The notes under the pieces were generated by a model. That model was given only the letters and a program-made list of their open reading frames with translations, did not search any database and had not been told where the DNA came from. Positions 8,123-20,149 of a DNA stretch of 64,000 nt are shown piece after piece. Position numbers and translations under genes: made by a program. Source of the DNA: Pseudomonas kairouanensis (GTDB lineage: Bacteria > Pseudomonadota > Gammaproteobacteria > Pseudomonadales > Pseudomonadaceae); contig NZ_QUZU01000038.1 of the NCBI RefSeq assembly GCF_004682055.1, positions 1-64,000 of the forward strand. Reading direction: 5' to 3'. Positions within the stretch are counted from its first letter, which is position 1. The number at the start of each line of letters is the position of its first letter.

Positions 8123-9391
8123 TCAGTAGCCGTACCGCTTGCTGGCCTCAATCGCCAGACCACTGCCGATACTGCCAAAGATATTGCCTTCCACATGCCG
8201 CGCATTCGGCAACATCGCCGAGATGCTGTGGCGCAGCGCCGGGATCCCGCTGGAACCGCCGGTAAAGAACACCGTGTCCACCTGCGCAACGCTCACCGAA
8301 GCATCGTTGAGCAACTGCGTTACGCTGCCGCGCACACGCTCCAGCAGGCTGTCGATGGACGACTCGAACAGGGTGCGGCTCAGGTCCACGCTCAGGCCGG
8401 CTTCGATGCGGTCCAACGCCACATGGCGGCTGTCCTGGTGGGTCAGTTGGATCTTGGTTTCTTCCACTTCCATCGCCAACCAGTGCCCGGCGCGCTCTTC
8501 GATCAGCTTGAACAGGCGGTCGATACCGCCGGTGTCTTCGATGTCGTAGCGCATGCTGCCCAGGGCCAGCTGGGATTTTTGCGAGTACACCGAGTTGATG
8601 GTGTGCCAGGTGGCCAGGTTCATGTGGTGGCTGGTGGGCATGTAGGCGCCGCTCTTCATGCGGCTGCCGTAGCCGAACAGCGGCATCATGCCGTTGAGCG
8701 AAAGCTGCTTATCGAAGTCGGTACCGCCGATGTGCACGCCGCCCGTGGCGAGGATGTCACTCTGGCGGTTGTCATTGTGGCGACGATCCGGCGACAGGCG
8801 CACCAGCGAGAAGTCAGAGGTACCACCGCCGATGTCGACGATCAGCACCAGCTCTTCCTTCTCGATGGTGGACTCGTAGTCGAACGCCGCCGCAATCGGC
8901 TCGTACTGGAACGAGATGTCCTTGAAGCCGATTTTGCGCGCCACATCCACCAGGGTGTTCTCGGCTTCCTGGTCGGCCAGCGGGTCGTCATCGACGAAAA
9001 ACACCGGGCGGCCCAGCACCACTTCTTCAAACTCGCGACCGGCATTGGCTTCGGCGCGGCTCTTGAGCTGGCCGATAAACAGCGCCAGCAGGTCGGTGAA
9101 CGGCATCGCCGTGCCCAATACGCTGGTGTCGTGCTTGATCAGCTTGGAACCCAGCAGGCTCTTGAGCGAGCGCATCAGCCGGCCTTCGTAGTTCTCCAGG
9201 TACTCGTGCAGCGCCAGGCGACCGTACACCGGGCGACGTTCTTCGAAGTTGAAGAACACCACTGACGGCAGGGTGATCTTGTCGTCCTCCAGCGCGATAA
9301 GCGTTTCCATGCCGGGGCGGATCCAGCCGACGGTGGAGTTGGACGTGCCAAAGTCGATGCCGCAGGCACGGGCCGGGGATGGGTTTTCCAT
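8123..9391 (-). CDS. yegD: Hsp70-like ATPase (YegD family molecular chaperone)
   Basis: The protein has 422 residues from the Met of MENPSPARACG; the open frame extends to 9463 but only this start gives the family N-terminus. It shows the actin/Hsp70 nucleotide-binding motifs: GIDFGTSNSTVG at about 11-22, LIVDIGGGTSDFSL in the middle, and FFTGGSSGIPALR near residue 385. The length equals the ATPase domain only; the Hsp70 peptide-binding domain is missing, which is normal for YegD. The role is thought to be chaperone-like in the cytoplasm but is not established. It is divergent from the DnaJ-like cbpA gene, a suggestive pairing of an Hsp70 relative with a J-protein. Confidence 0.85.
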   Translation of the reverse strand: MENPSPARACGIDFGTSNSTVGWIRPGMETLIALEDDKITLPSVVFFNFEERRPVYGRLALHEYLENYEGRLMRSLKSLLGSKLIKHDTSVLGTAMPFTDLLALFIGQLKSRAEANAGREFEEVVLGRPVFFVDDDPLADQEAENTLVDVARKIGFKDISFQYEPIAAAFDYESTIEKEELVLIVDIGGGTSDFSLVRLSPDRRHNDNRQSDILATGGVHIGGTDFDKQLSLNGMMPLFGYGSRMKSGAYMPTSHHMNLATWHTINSVYSQKSQLALGSMRYDIEDTGGIDRLFKLIEERAGHWLAMEVEETKIQLTHQDSRHVALDRIEAGLSVDLSRTLFESSIDSLLERVRGSVTQLLNDASVSVAQVDTVFFTGGSSGIPALRHSISAMLPNARHVEGNIFGSIGSGLAIEASKRYGY

Positions 9392-9629
9392 GACAATCAG
9401 GTTCCGGTTGAAAAACGGCCGCGCAGTGTATGTCAGTCGAGGGCGGATGCGTAGGCCGACCATCTGTTAAATCTTGCTTGAAACCTGGCGATTCGCCCCC
9501 ACATCTGCTGCATACGGCAAGTGCCGATAACACTTTGACGCACCCCCAGGCCACATCACTCAACAGGTGCAAACCAGCGCACGTTGTGCCCCGGGCTGTG
9601 CGATCTCGATTAAGGATGGTGAACCGCCG

Positions 9630-10568
9630 ATGGATTTCAAAGACTACTACAAGATTCTGGGTGTCGAGCCGACGGCCGATGACAAGGAAATCAAGGCCGC
9701 CTATCGCAAGCTCGCGCGCAAATATCACCCTGACGTGAGCAAGGAAAAAGACGCCGAAGCCAAGTTCAAGGACGCGTCCGAAGCCTACGAGGCGCTCAAA
9801 AGCGCCGACAAGCGCGCCGAATACGATGAGCTGCGCAAATACGGCCAGCATGGCCAGCCGTTCCAGGGGCCACCGGGCTGGCAGAGCCGTGGCGGTTTTG
9901 GCGGCGGCGGCGGCGGCGAGGACTTCTCGGACTTCTTCAGCTCGATCTTCGGCTCCCGTGGCGATGCCTTTGGCGGCGGCCAGCGCCGTCCAGCCGGGCG
10001 CAAGGGCCAGGATGTGGAGATGCAACTGACGGTGTCGCTTGAAGAGACGCTGTCGGCCGAGTCCAAGCAGATCAGTTTCCAGGTGCCGCAGTACGACGCC
10101 TCGGGCCGGCATGTGAGCAACACCACCAAGAGTCTGAACGTGAAGATCCCCGCCGGCGTGGCCGACGGTGAACGCATCCGCCTCAAGGCGCAAGGTGCAC
10201 CAGGCATTGGCGGTGGAGCCAATGGCGACCTGTACCTGATCATCAAGTTTGCGCCGCACTCCAAATTCGAAGTGGAAGGCGAAAACCTGGTGATCACCCT
10301 GCCGCTGGCGCCGTGGGAACTGGCCTTGGGCGCAGAAGTGGCGGTGCCGACCCTGACCGGCAAGATCAACCTCAAGGTGCCGGCGGGCAGCCAGAACGGC
10401 CAGCGCATGCGCGCCAAGGGCCATGGCTTGCTGAACAAGGCTGGCGAGCGGGGGTTCCTGTACATCCAGCTCAAGGCCGTGATGCCCAAGCAGGCAGACG
10501 ACGAGACCATTGCGCTGTGGCAGGAACTGGCAAAAAAAGCCGCGTTCAACCCGCGGGAACACTTCTGA
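9630..10568 (+). CDS. cbpA: DnaJ-class chaperone CbpA (curved DNA-binding protein)
   Basis: The protein has 312 residues from ATG 9630, with AAGGA upstream; the frame opens earlier but MDFKDYYKILGV is the typical start. A J-domain (residues 4-69) with the HPD motif in KYHPDVSKE is followed by a Gly/Phe-rich linker (GGFGGGGGGEDFSDFF). There is no zinc finger, and two C-terminal beta domains follow (from about 130 to 300). This order is that of CbpA, a type B J-protein that stimulates DnaK and binds DNA in stationary phase. The usual small modulator gene cbpM does not follow; the next 179 bp hold no such frame. Confidence 0.88.
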   Translation: MDFKDYYKILGVEPTADDKEIKAAYRKLARKYHPDVSKEKDAEAKFKDASEAYEALKSADKRAEYDELRKYGQHGQPFQGPPGWQSRGGFGGGGGGEDFSDFFSSIFGSRGDAFGGGQRRPAGRKGQDVEMQLTVSLEETLSAESKQISFQVPQYDASGRHVSNTTKSLNVKIPAGVADGERIRLKAQGAPGIGGGANGDLYLIIKFAPHSKFEVEGENLVITLPLAPWELALGAEVAVPTLTGKINLKVPAGSQNGQRMRAKGHGLLNKAGERGFLYIQLKAVMPKQADDETIALWQELAKKAAFNPREHF

Positions 10569-10612
10569 ACCTGACGCCCCCGCGCTGACGGTCTGGCGCG
10601 GATTCTGAATTA

Positions 10613-10645
10613 GGCCATGGTGTGCCGACGGGCGACACCATGGCC
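10613..10645. terminator. Perfect 11-bp inverted repeat after cbpA
   Basis: Arms ggccatggtgt (10613-10623) and acaccatggcc (10635-10645) pair perfectly around an 11-nt loop. There is no T-run after it, so it is not a textbook intrinsic terminator. It could block read-through into the NEL gene, stabilise the cbpA mRNA end, or bind a protein. Confidence 0.45.
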
Positions 10646-10717
10646 GGCCTCCCTCCGCCAGCGGCCGCACGCACTAACTACCTACCGCAGCGAGGGCTGC
10701 CGGGCATGATCTGCTGA

Positions 10718-10744
10718 TGACTACTTTGAATCAGTGAGTAGTCA
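10718..10744 (+). promoter_or_regulatory. Inverted repeat over the translation start region of the NEL gene
   Basis: Arms tgactac (10718-10724) and gtagtca (10738-10744) pair perfectly around a 13-nt loop and end three bases before the ATG at 10748. The predicted stem would cover the ribosome entry site, and there is no strong Shine-Dalgarno sequence. It could be a translational control element or an operator; both are inference. Confidence 0.4.
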
Positions 10745-10747
10745 CCC

Positions 10748-13700
10748 ATGCCTGTCGATACACCCCGCCTCGAACCGCAAACTGCGGCTTACGAGGTGAT
10801 CAAGCAAAAAGTGCCCGCCTGGCTGACCCAGGCGTCGGCCACCACTCGCGGCGCCGTCAAGGCCGCGCCTACCCATGAAGTCGACTGGCTCGCCAGCTTA
10901 ACGGCCAGCGAACGCCGCCAGTTGCAGCACTACACCAGTGCCTGCGCGCACTCGCAAAATGCCCTTGACCAGGCCATGGCCGGCCTGCCCAGCGTCGAGG
11001 TGTTCGCCAAGCCGTTGCTGGCTGCGGCACTCAAGGCGCAGTTCGGTATCGAGCCGGATTTGGACAGCACTTATGTGGACTTGCGCAAGCCCGTGGAACT
11101 GGGCGCGTTTGGCATCCGCATCGGCAGTTTTTCGGTGTTGACCCTGAGCCTGCTGCAAGCGGCGTTGCACAACTTTGAAGAGGGCGAATGCGCGGCCGAC
11201 GCCTTTGGGCCCACTTCAGGTTTCAAGAGCGGGCCGGCTGAACACGACGCCAGCGTGGCCTTGGGTATCAGCATCGAAAGCTTCCTGAGCGTGTGCCGCC
11301 GCCTCGACATCGGCACGCAATACCAGTCGCGGCTGACGGCGTTTTTCCACAACGCCAGCGGCCTGCGCGACCTGGTGATCCAGGCCCAGAAAGACGCTCT
11401 GCAAGCCGCTGCCTACACCGCACTGCTCAAGCAAGATATAGAGCCCGGCGACTACGCCGTGATCGGTGCGGTGATCGCAGGCAACCCAGAGATCCGCGAT
11501 AACGGCAAACCGGTCTGGTTCAACGACCTGAGTCTGATGGGCCTGCGTCTGTCGGGCTGCACCGCGTTCGTTGCCGCGGACAAACACCAGCACGCCCAAG
11601 CGGTGCTGGTGTACATCCCCCACGACCCGCTCCACCCGCTGAAAAAATACGCGAGCCTCCAAGACCTGCAAGCGGAGCTGACCCGCCAGTTGATGGACGG
11701 CGCCAAGGCGGGCGCGGGGCTGACGCCCTATCAAGGTTTTCTCAAGAACTACATCGCCTACCCCGACCAGCCGACCTACCTGCGCCGCCTCACCGAGGAC
11801 GCGTCCGAGCAGCCCCGTGACCCTTACAGCCCGCTGCGCATTGGCCAATATATATTGCCGTTCGTTTCGACGACCCTCTCGTTGCTTGTCGGCCCCAAGC
11901 AATTGCCCCCGCCGCCGCCCACGGCTCGCGAACCGATCAAAGACCCGAACTTTTATATCCAGGTCATCGCCAAGCGCGAGCCGTGGCAAGACAACGTCGA
12001 GCTTTGGGGCGATAGCTTCGACAAGCTGCGCGACAAACTGATCGCCGACGCTCGTGGCCATGCAGTGCCCACCGCGGATGTGGATGCGGCGGTGCGCGCC
12101 AGGAAGATCGCGGCCCTGGAAAGTGCCGGGCTGCTGGCGCTGAACCTGGTGTCGATGTTTGTACCGGGACTTGGGGAAGTGATGATGGCGGTGATGGCCG
12201 CGCAACTGTTGTACGAGACCTTCGAAGGCGTGGTGGAGTGGCATGAGGGCGACCGCGAGGCAGCGTTGGGGCACTTGACCGATGTGGCCGAGAACCTGGT
12301 GTTTATCGGCGTGATGGCGGCAGGCGGCAGGGTGGTGGGCAAGGCGCTCAGCACCCCGGCGGTGATCGAGCAACTCAAACCGGTGAGCCTGCCCGATGGT
12401 CAGCAAAAACTCTGGAAAGCCGATCTGGCGCCCTACAAGGTGGCGGTGCAATTGGCGCCCGATGCCAAACCGGACGTGCTGGGCCTGTATGCCCATCAAG
12501 GGCAGCGCGTGCTGCCGTTGGAGGGCGACCACTTTGCCGTGGCATACGACCCTCAAACCGCCGAATACCGCATCCAGCACCCCGAGCGGCCGCAGGCCTA
12601 TGCGCCGCACCTGGAGCATAACCATGAAGGCGCCTGGCAACACGAGCTTGAACATCCACTGACTTGGGACGACGGGACCACCCTGCGACGCTCGGGCGAG
12701 CCGGTGCAAGGCCTGAGCGCCGAGCGCCTGCGCCAGGCGTGCGAGGCCAGCGGCATCGAGGCCGATGCCTTGCGCGCCGGGCACCTGGACCAGGAGCCGG
12801 TGCCCCTGGCATTGGCCGATACCTTGCAGCGCTTCAAGGTGGCGGATGAGGTGGCCACCTTTATCACGCAGATGAAGTCGCACGATGCCCTGGAGTACGC
12901 CAAGGCCGACCCCGTTTTGCAAATGGACCTGCTGCGCCGCCGTGGCCTGCTGCCGGAGGAGTCGTACGTGGTGCTTGAGCGCGATGGGACGCAAGTCTGG
13001 AGTGATCCGCTACTGCCTGGCCAGGCGCGACGAGCCATCGTGCTGCCCGATGGTGCGCAAGCGCGTGGTGAGTTGTTGCAAGAGGTGCTGGGTTACTTTC
13101 AAGACGTTGATCCCAGCCTGAGTGAGTTCCCCGGCCAAGCCGGCGAGTCCTTGCCCGAGCGCGCACGGCAACTGCGCCATTACCTCGGTACAGAGGTTCA
13201 ATCCTTTGAAAACACGCTGGTGGAGGAGCGTTACAAGGCGCGCACGATCAGCCATCACCCCGACACCGCGAGGGTCCAGGCTCAGTTCCCCAGCCTGCCG
13301 GGCGCCATGGCCGAGCACCTGCTCAAAACCTTGAGTGACGACCAATTGCACAGCTTTCGCAGCACCGGCCAGCTACCGATCAACGTGCTGGAGCAGGCCC
13401 AATGGCAGACCCAGGAGCTGCGCCTGACCCGCGCCTGGGAAGGGTTGTTCGTCGAGTCGCTGGCCACTGCCGACACCCCGCGCCTGCAAGCCCTGGGTAC
13501 GCGTTCGCGCGAGAGCCTGCGTGCGGCACTGCTGGAGCAGCCGCTGCGCAAACCGGCCTACGACCCGTCGATGCGTTTGCTCGGCGGTGGCCGTGGTGTA
13601 CGGCAACTGGTGGACACGGCTGCCAACGCACTGCGCTCTCCGCCCGAGCGCGTGCGCCGGCTGTTCCCGGACTACACCGAGGAGGAGACTGAGGCGTTGC

Positions 13701-16476
13701 TGCGCTCCCTTGGCACCGAAGTGCGTAGCGGGTTGTCACGCCTGGAAGACGAATACGCCACCCTCAAACGCGACCTCAAGCACTGGGTGCGGGACAATGC
13801 CCCGTCAGTGAGCACCACGGCCTTCGATCGCCAGGGCGGGTTCGTGAAGACTTTCGCCGATGCCATCAAGCGTTGCTGGCGTCGCCAGGCCAACACACTC
13901 AGTATCGCTCCTGGCCATCCACTCAACCTGCCTGCACTCACGGCGGATTTCAGCCACGTCCAAGAGCTGGAACTGACCAACACCCCATGGAACAGCGATG
14001 CTCAAACCTTCCTGAATAATTTCAAGCAACTCAAGCGCCTGCGTATCCGCGAAGCGGGCCTCGCCGAACTGCCCGAAGGCTTGGAGCAGATGAGTCAATT
14101 GACTCAGTTGCGTTTGCGGCAAAACCATATCCGTTTGACGCCTGAGGGGGGCGAACAACTGGCGCAACTGAACCAGTTGGAACTGCTGGACCTGGCGCTC
14201 AACCCCTTGGAGCGGGCTCCAGATTTCAGTGGCATGCCGCACTTGAGGTACGTCGATCTGAGCCAAACCGGACTGGAGCAGTGGCCCACAGGCCTGCGCG
14301 ATCAGAGCGACCTGCGGGAGCTGAACCTGCGGGACAACCGCCTGCGCACTATCCCTCGGGAGCATCTGGAGCCGCCGGCTGAGTACGCCGAGCAAATGAT
14401 CAGAATCAACCAAGTGACGTCGATCCGGGGCAATCACTTATCCGCCCAAACAGAACAGGCGCTGGACGACTACTGGCGGCGGCTGTCCCACACCCATCCC
14501 GATATGTTGCTCAATGGTCGCGGGGACAGCTTCTCGGTGGAGTCCCCCCCCATCGTCCAGGTGCGGCGCATGTACCCCAATTACGATATTGGCCAATGTC
14601 GGCAATTCATCTGGAACCTGGGTGAGGATGCCCAGATACAGCTGCATCGGATGCTGGAGGAGTACAACGAACTCAGGGCGCAACTGGACGGCTGGGTGTT
14701 TTCCGGCGGCGGCGCACGCCAGCGCTACATACGCATGGACCAGGTTCTGGAAAACCTTGCGCAACGTGATGACCGCGTCATGGCCCGTACCCGCATCCTG
14801 GCCTGCTGGCGCCAGGAAACCCCGATGAGATTTGCCGCCGACCGTACGCCTATCGGGCTGGAGCTGGACCTCAGTGGCTTAACGTTGCCGAGCCTGCCCG
14901 ACCTGGAAGCGGACTTCAGCCATGTCGGCTCCGTCAAGCTCACCGGCATGAACCTGAGCACCTCGCCGGAGGGTTTTCTTTCCGGCTTTCGCGGGGTGCG
15001 CTGGCTGGATCTGTCGAACAACCAACTGCGCGAACTGCCTCCGGCGGTGGGGCAGATGCACGGCTTGACGCGGTTGTTTCTAAGCGACAATCAGATCCGG
15101 CTCACCCCTGCCAGCGCCCGGGTCCTGGCCGAGCGCACCACCTTGCGAGCGCTGTGGATGAACCACAATCCGCTGGGCATTGCGCCGGACTTCAGCCACA
15201 TTCCGGATATGCGTTCGGTCCGTCTGAGCGGTACCGACATCCAGCGCTGGCCCGCTGGGCTGGAGTCGCAGCTGTTACTCGACGACATCGACCTCAGTCA
15301 TAACCAATTGACCTCCTTGCCCGAACACATCGTTGCGCCCACCGAGCAGCAACTGGAGCGCTCCGTTCGCCTGAGCCGCATTACCAATGTCGGCAACAAC
15401 CCGTTGACCGAAGCTGCCCTGCAGCAGGTTCGGGCGTATGCCACTCGCCTGGAAGAGGGCGGCCAGTTGGAGATCGGTCGTCCCTTGCGGTTGATCAGCA
15501 CGGCACTGGGCCTGCGCTCGCCGGTGGTGGCCCGCCCTCTGGGCGCCGGGTTCGAACGGTGGACCCAAGGCTTGGATGCCCAGCAGGTGGCGCGCCGCAC
15601 GGCTCAGTGGTCGACCCTGCGGGATGACCCTGGCAGCCCTGGGTTTTTCCAGGTACTCAGCGACGTTGACGCGCCACCGGCTGCCCGTGACGACCTGCAG
15701 CGTCGGGTGTGGAACGTGATCGACAGCATCACCGAACCCAACGTCGAGTCCGCAGCCCTGCGCGAAGAAATGTTCACCTGGGCCGGGCGTGCCGCCTGCT
15801 GTGACCGGGCCGCGTTGTCGTTCAGCAACCTGGAAGTGATGCAGATGGTCTACCGCGCCAAGGCGGCGGCAGGCGATGCGGCGCAGGGGCCGGCGTTGTT
15901 GAAACTGGCCCGTGGCTTGTTTCGTTTGGACGAGGTGGAAAAGACCGCGCTGCGATGCATTGCCGAGCGCACCGAGCAGATCCAGAACGACCCGCAACTG
16001 TCGTTGCAGGCTAAACGCCAGGCGATAGCGATGATTGAAGAGGTCGAGGTTCGCCTGGCCTATCGATATGGGTTGAAAGACGATCTGGAGCTGCCCGGTC
16101 AGCCAAGCCAGGTGCGCTTTACCCGCTTGGGCAATGTTGCGGCCAAGGACCTGTCGGATGCCCGTGCCCGCATCCTGGCGTTGAACAACTCGCCGCAAGA
16201 ACGCCAGGCCCTGCTGTCCCGGGATTTCTGGAAAGACTACCTCACCCACAAGCACCGCGCGCAATTCGACGTATTGAGCAAACCCTTCCACGAGCAGCTT
16301 GCGCAGTTGCTGGAACAGGTCGAAGCCGGCGGGCTCGCGCGCGCCGACTATGACACTCAGGCGCTAGGCTTGCAGGACCAACTGGGTATTGCCGAGGCTG
16401 GGTTGATCGAGCGCTTGACCGACGCCGAGCTGACGGTACATCCCCAGCCCGGCCCTCCGTCAGGTGCAAGCGGGGT

Positions 16477-16480
<4 letters not shown>
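10748..16480 (+). CDS. NEL-type E3 ubiquitin ligase effector with DUF6543-like N-terminus and two LRR blocks
   Basis: The protein has 1910 residues. The N-terminal half (about 1-700) resembles the dermonecrotic-toxin-like DUF6543 region of large Pseudomonas proteins and includes a hydrophobic patch near 465-495. Leucine-rich repeats occur at about 1067-1200 (LRLRQNHIRL, LDLALNPLE, LNLRDNRLRTIP) and again at about 1388-1528 (LDLSNNQLRELP, LDDIDLSHNQLTSLP). Each block is preceded by a similar helical segment of about 100 residues, starting with SPPERVRRLFPDY near 961 and SPPIVQVRRMYPNY near 1264, so the module is duplicated. The C-terminus is a NEL domain with the catalytic CxD motif intact in AACCDRAALSF (C1684, D1686). 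NEL proteins (IpaH, SspH, SlrP) ubiquitinate host proteins after delivery. No Sec signal is seen. The stop codon overlaps that of ureC on the other strand. Confidence 0.85.
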
Positions 16481-18177
<1,697 letters not shown>

Positions 18178-18217
18178 ATGTGTGCCCTGAAAAATGTGTG
18201 TTGAATGTGAGTCCGCT

Positions 18218-18300
18218 ATCGGGGGCAAGCCCCCTCCCACATGGGGTCGGTGTTGTTCAGGCGAACGCGGTCAAAATGTGGGAGCGGGCTTGCTCGCGAA
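18218..18300. repeat. Mixed REP arms between ureB and ureC
   Basis: A right arm of the GGGGGC class (atcgggggcaagccccctcc) is followed by a left arm of the GAGCGGGC class (atgtgggagcgggcttgctc), the same arrangement as at 8013-8094. It fills most of the 129-bp gap between two genes of one operon. Confidence 0.8.
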
Positions 18301-18306
18301 GAGGCC

Positions 18307-18612
18307 CTAAAGGTCACCCATAATCCGACCGGCAAACCCAAACACCCGCCGCCCACCGCTCAAATCCACCAACTCCACCTCCCGGCTCTGCCCCGGCTCG
18401 AACCGCACCGCGGTGCCCGCCGGAATGTTCAGGCGCATGCCCCGGCTCGCCGCTCGATCAAAGGTCAGCGCGTCGTTGGTCTCGAAAAAATGATAATGCG
18501 AGCCCACCTGGATCGGTCGGTCGCCGCTGTTGGCCACGCTCAGGGTGAGGGTGCGGCGGCCGACGTTGAGTTCGATCTCGCCAGGCTGGATCTGATATTC
18601 GCCAGGAATCAT
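18307..18612 (-). CDS. ureB: Urease subunit beta
   Basis: A 101-residue protein with the family start MIPGEYQIQPGEIELN, the conserved GSHYHFFETND segment and the C-terminal GGRRVFGFAGRI segment. UreB is the non-catalytic beta subunit of the (UreABC)3 cytoplasmic enzyme. Its ATG overlaps the stop of the upstream acetyltransferase gene (ATGA), showing tight coupling. A REP element separates it from ureC. Confidence 0.97.
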   Translation of the reverse strand: MIPGEYQIQPGEIELNVGRRTLTLSVANSGDRPIQVGSHYHFFETNDALTFDRAASRGMRLNIPAGTAVRFEPGQSREVELVDLSGGRRVFGFAGRIMGDL

Positions 18613-19142
18613 GCAGGTTGCCCCAGGGTCTTGAAGTAGATGGCGGTCGGGCTGTAGCGCCCGTCCGGGCTTTGGCAGTAGTCGGGCAACTCACCGATCT
18701 TGGTGTAGCGCAGCGACTGGTAAAAGGCTTCGGCGGGCGAGCCGGCCTCGGTGTCCAGGTACAGCAGGCCGCGCTTGTGTTGGCGCGCGGCAAGTTCCAG
18801 GGTGTTCATCAATTGCTGGCCCAGGCCGTGGCGGCGGGCGCTGCTGTGCACCAGCAGCTTTTGCACTTCGGCGCGGTTCAGGCCGTTGGCCTTCTGGCAC
18901 AGCGCCAACTGCACGCTGGCAATCACCTGCTCGTCGCGCACCACCACCCACAGCAACAGGCTGGCGTGTTCGATGCTGGCTTGCACACCACTCAGATAGG
19001 TGCGCGCCTGGGTTTCATCGAAGTCGGCCATAAAGCCTACCGATGCGCCGTTCTTGACCGCGTCCAGCAACAGTTCCACCAAGCCGGAGCGGTAATGGGC
19101 AAAACTTTCAGCATTGACTCGACGCAGTTGCGCGGCGTTCAT
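18609..19142 (-). CDS. GNAT family N-acetyltransferase inside the urease operon
   Basis: The protein has 177 residues from MNAAQLRRVN, whose ATG lies 8 nt after AAGGAG; an ATG six bases upstream overlapping the previous stop is the alternative. The GNAT fold is indicated by LLWVVVRDEQVIASVQL, the acetyl-CoA loop VHSSARRHGLGQQLMNTLE (Q/RxxGxG/A type) and LYLDTEAGSPAEAFYQSLRY. The substrate is unknown. It lies between the second acetyltransferase and ureB with overlapping ends, so it is co-transcribed with the urease genes. A link to urea or amine metabolism is inferred from position only. Confidence 0.85.
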   Translation of the reverse strand: MNAAQLRRVNAESFAHYRSGLVELLLDAVKNGASVGFMADFDETQARTYLSGVQASIEHASLLLWVVVRDEQVIASVQLALCQKANGLNRAEVQKLLVHSSARRHGLGQQLMNTLELAARQHKRGLLYLDTEAGSPAEAFYQSLRYTKIGELPDYCQSPDGRYSPTAIYFKTLGQPA

Positions 19143-19147
19143 CGACA

Positions 19148-19663
19148 TCACTCCTTGGGCGGTTCGGCGCCCGGGTTCAAGGCCAGCTGCATAAAGGTCA
19201 GGTCCAGCCAGCGGCCGAACTTGATGCCCACTTGGGGCATTTGCCCGGTGGTGATGAAACCCAGGCGTTCATGCAGACGGATCGAGGCCTGGTTGCCGCT
19301 TTCGATGGCGGCGACCATCACCTGTTTGCCGCACAGGCGCGCGCGTTCGATCAGGGCTTGCATCAACAGCGGCCCAAGGCCTTTGCCGCGTTGGTCGCTG
19401 CGGATATACACCGAGTGCTCGACGCTGTAGCGGAAACCTTCGAACGGGCGCCAGTCGCCGAACGAGGCGTAGCCGGTGACTTCATCGTTTTCCACCGACA
19501 CCAGAATCGGATAACCCTGGGCATGCCGCGCACTGAACCAGGCCTGGCGGTTTCCCAGGTCTACCGGTTGTTCGTTCCAGATCGCCGTGGTGTTGAGCAC
19601 CGCGTCGTTGTAGATGGCGCGGATCGCCGGCAGATCGTGTTGGGTTGCGTCACGAATCATCAT
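19148..19663 (-). CDS. GNAT acetyltransferase, phosphinothricin / methionine sulfoximine type
   Basis: A 171-residue protein with the Pat/MnaT pattern: IRDATQHDLPAIRAIYNDAV at the start, GYASFGDWRPFEGFRYSVE, the catalytic-region EHSVYIRSDQRGKGLGPLLM acetyl-CoA loop, and RLHEKLGF-like RLHERLGFITTGQMPQVG near the end. Enzymes of this group acetylate toxic glutamate analogues such as phosphinothricin and methionine sulfoximine. It lies directly after ureA (6 bp gap) and its stop overlaps the region of the next start, so it belongs to the urease operon. Confidence 0.87.
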   Translation of the reverse strand: MMIRDATQHDLPAIRAIYNDAVLNTTAIWNEQPVDLGNRQAWFSARHAQGYPILVSVENDEVTGYASFGDWRPFEGFRYSVEHSVYIRSDQRGKGLGPLLMQALIERARLCGKQVMVAAIESGNQASIRLHERLGFITTGQMPQVGIKFGRWLDLTFMQLALNPGAEPPKE

Positions 19664-19669
19664 CAGGTC

Positions 19670-19972
<303 letters not shown>

Positions 19973-20035
19973 GGTTCAAGGTCCTTCATAAATACATTCT
20001 CAAATACACCAGAGATCCAATGTTGAGTGAGCTTG

Positions 20036-20126
20036 TGTGGGAGCGGGCTTGCTCGCGAATGCAGTGTGTCAGTCAATGCATCTGTTACTGATCCACCGCA
20101 TTCGCGAGCAAGCCCGCTCCCACACA
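20036..20126. repeat. REP pair (BIME) between ureD and ureA
   Basis: Arms tgtgggagcgggcttgctcg and its complement flank a spacer with gtgtcagtcaatgcatctgt and ctgatccaccgc. It lies inside the presumed urt-ure transcript and could fold into a large stem-loop in the mRNA. Confidence 0.9.
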
Positions 20127-20149
20127 AACCCATTCCCACTGTTAGATCT

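Noticed and set aside
9027..10670. 547-residue open frame on the minus strand
   Set aside because: It is opposite cbpA and overlaps the yegD start region; its sequence is a frame shadow.
11216..12994. 592-residue open frame on the minus strand
   Set aside because: It is antisense to the NEL effector gene, has a His/Gln/Arg-rich composition typical of shadows and lacks motifs.
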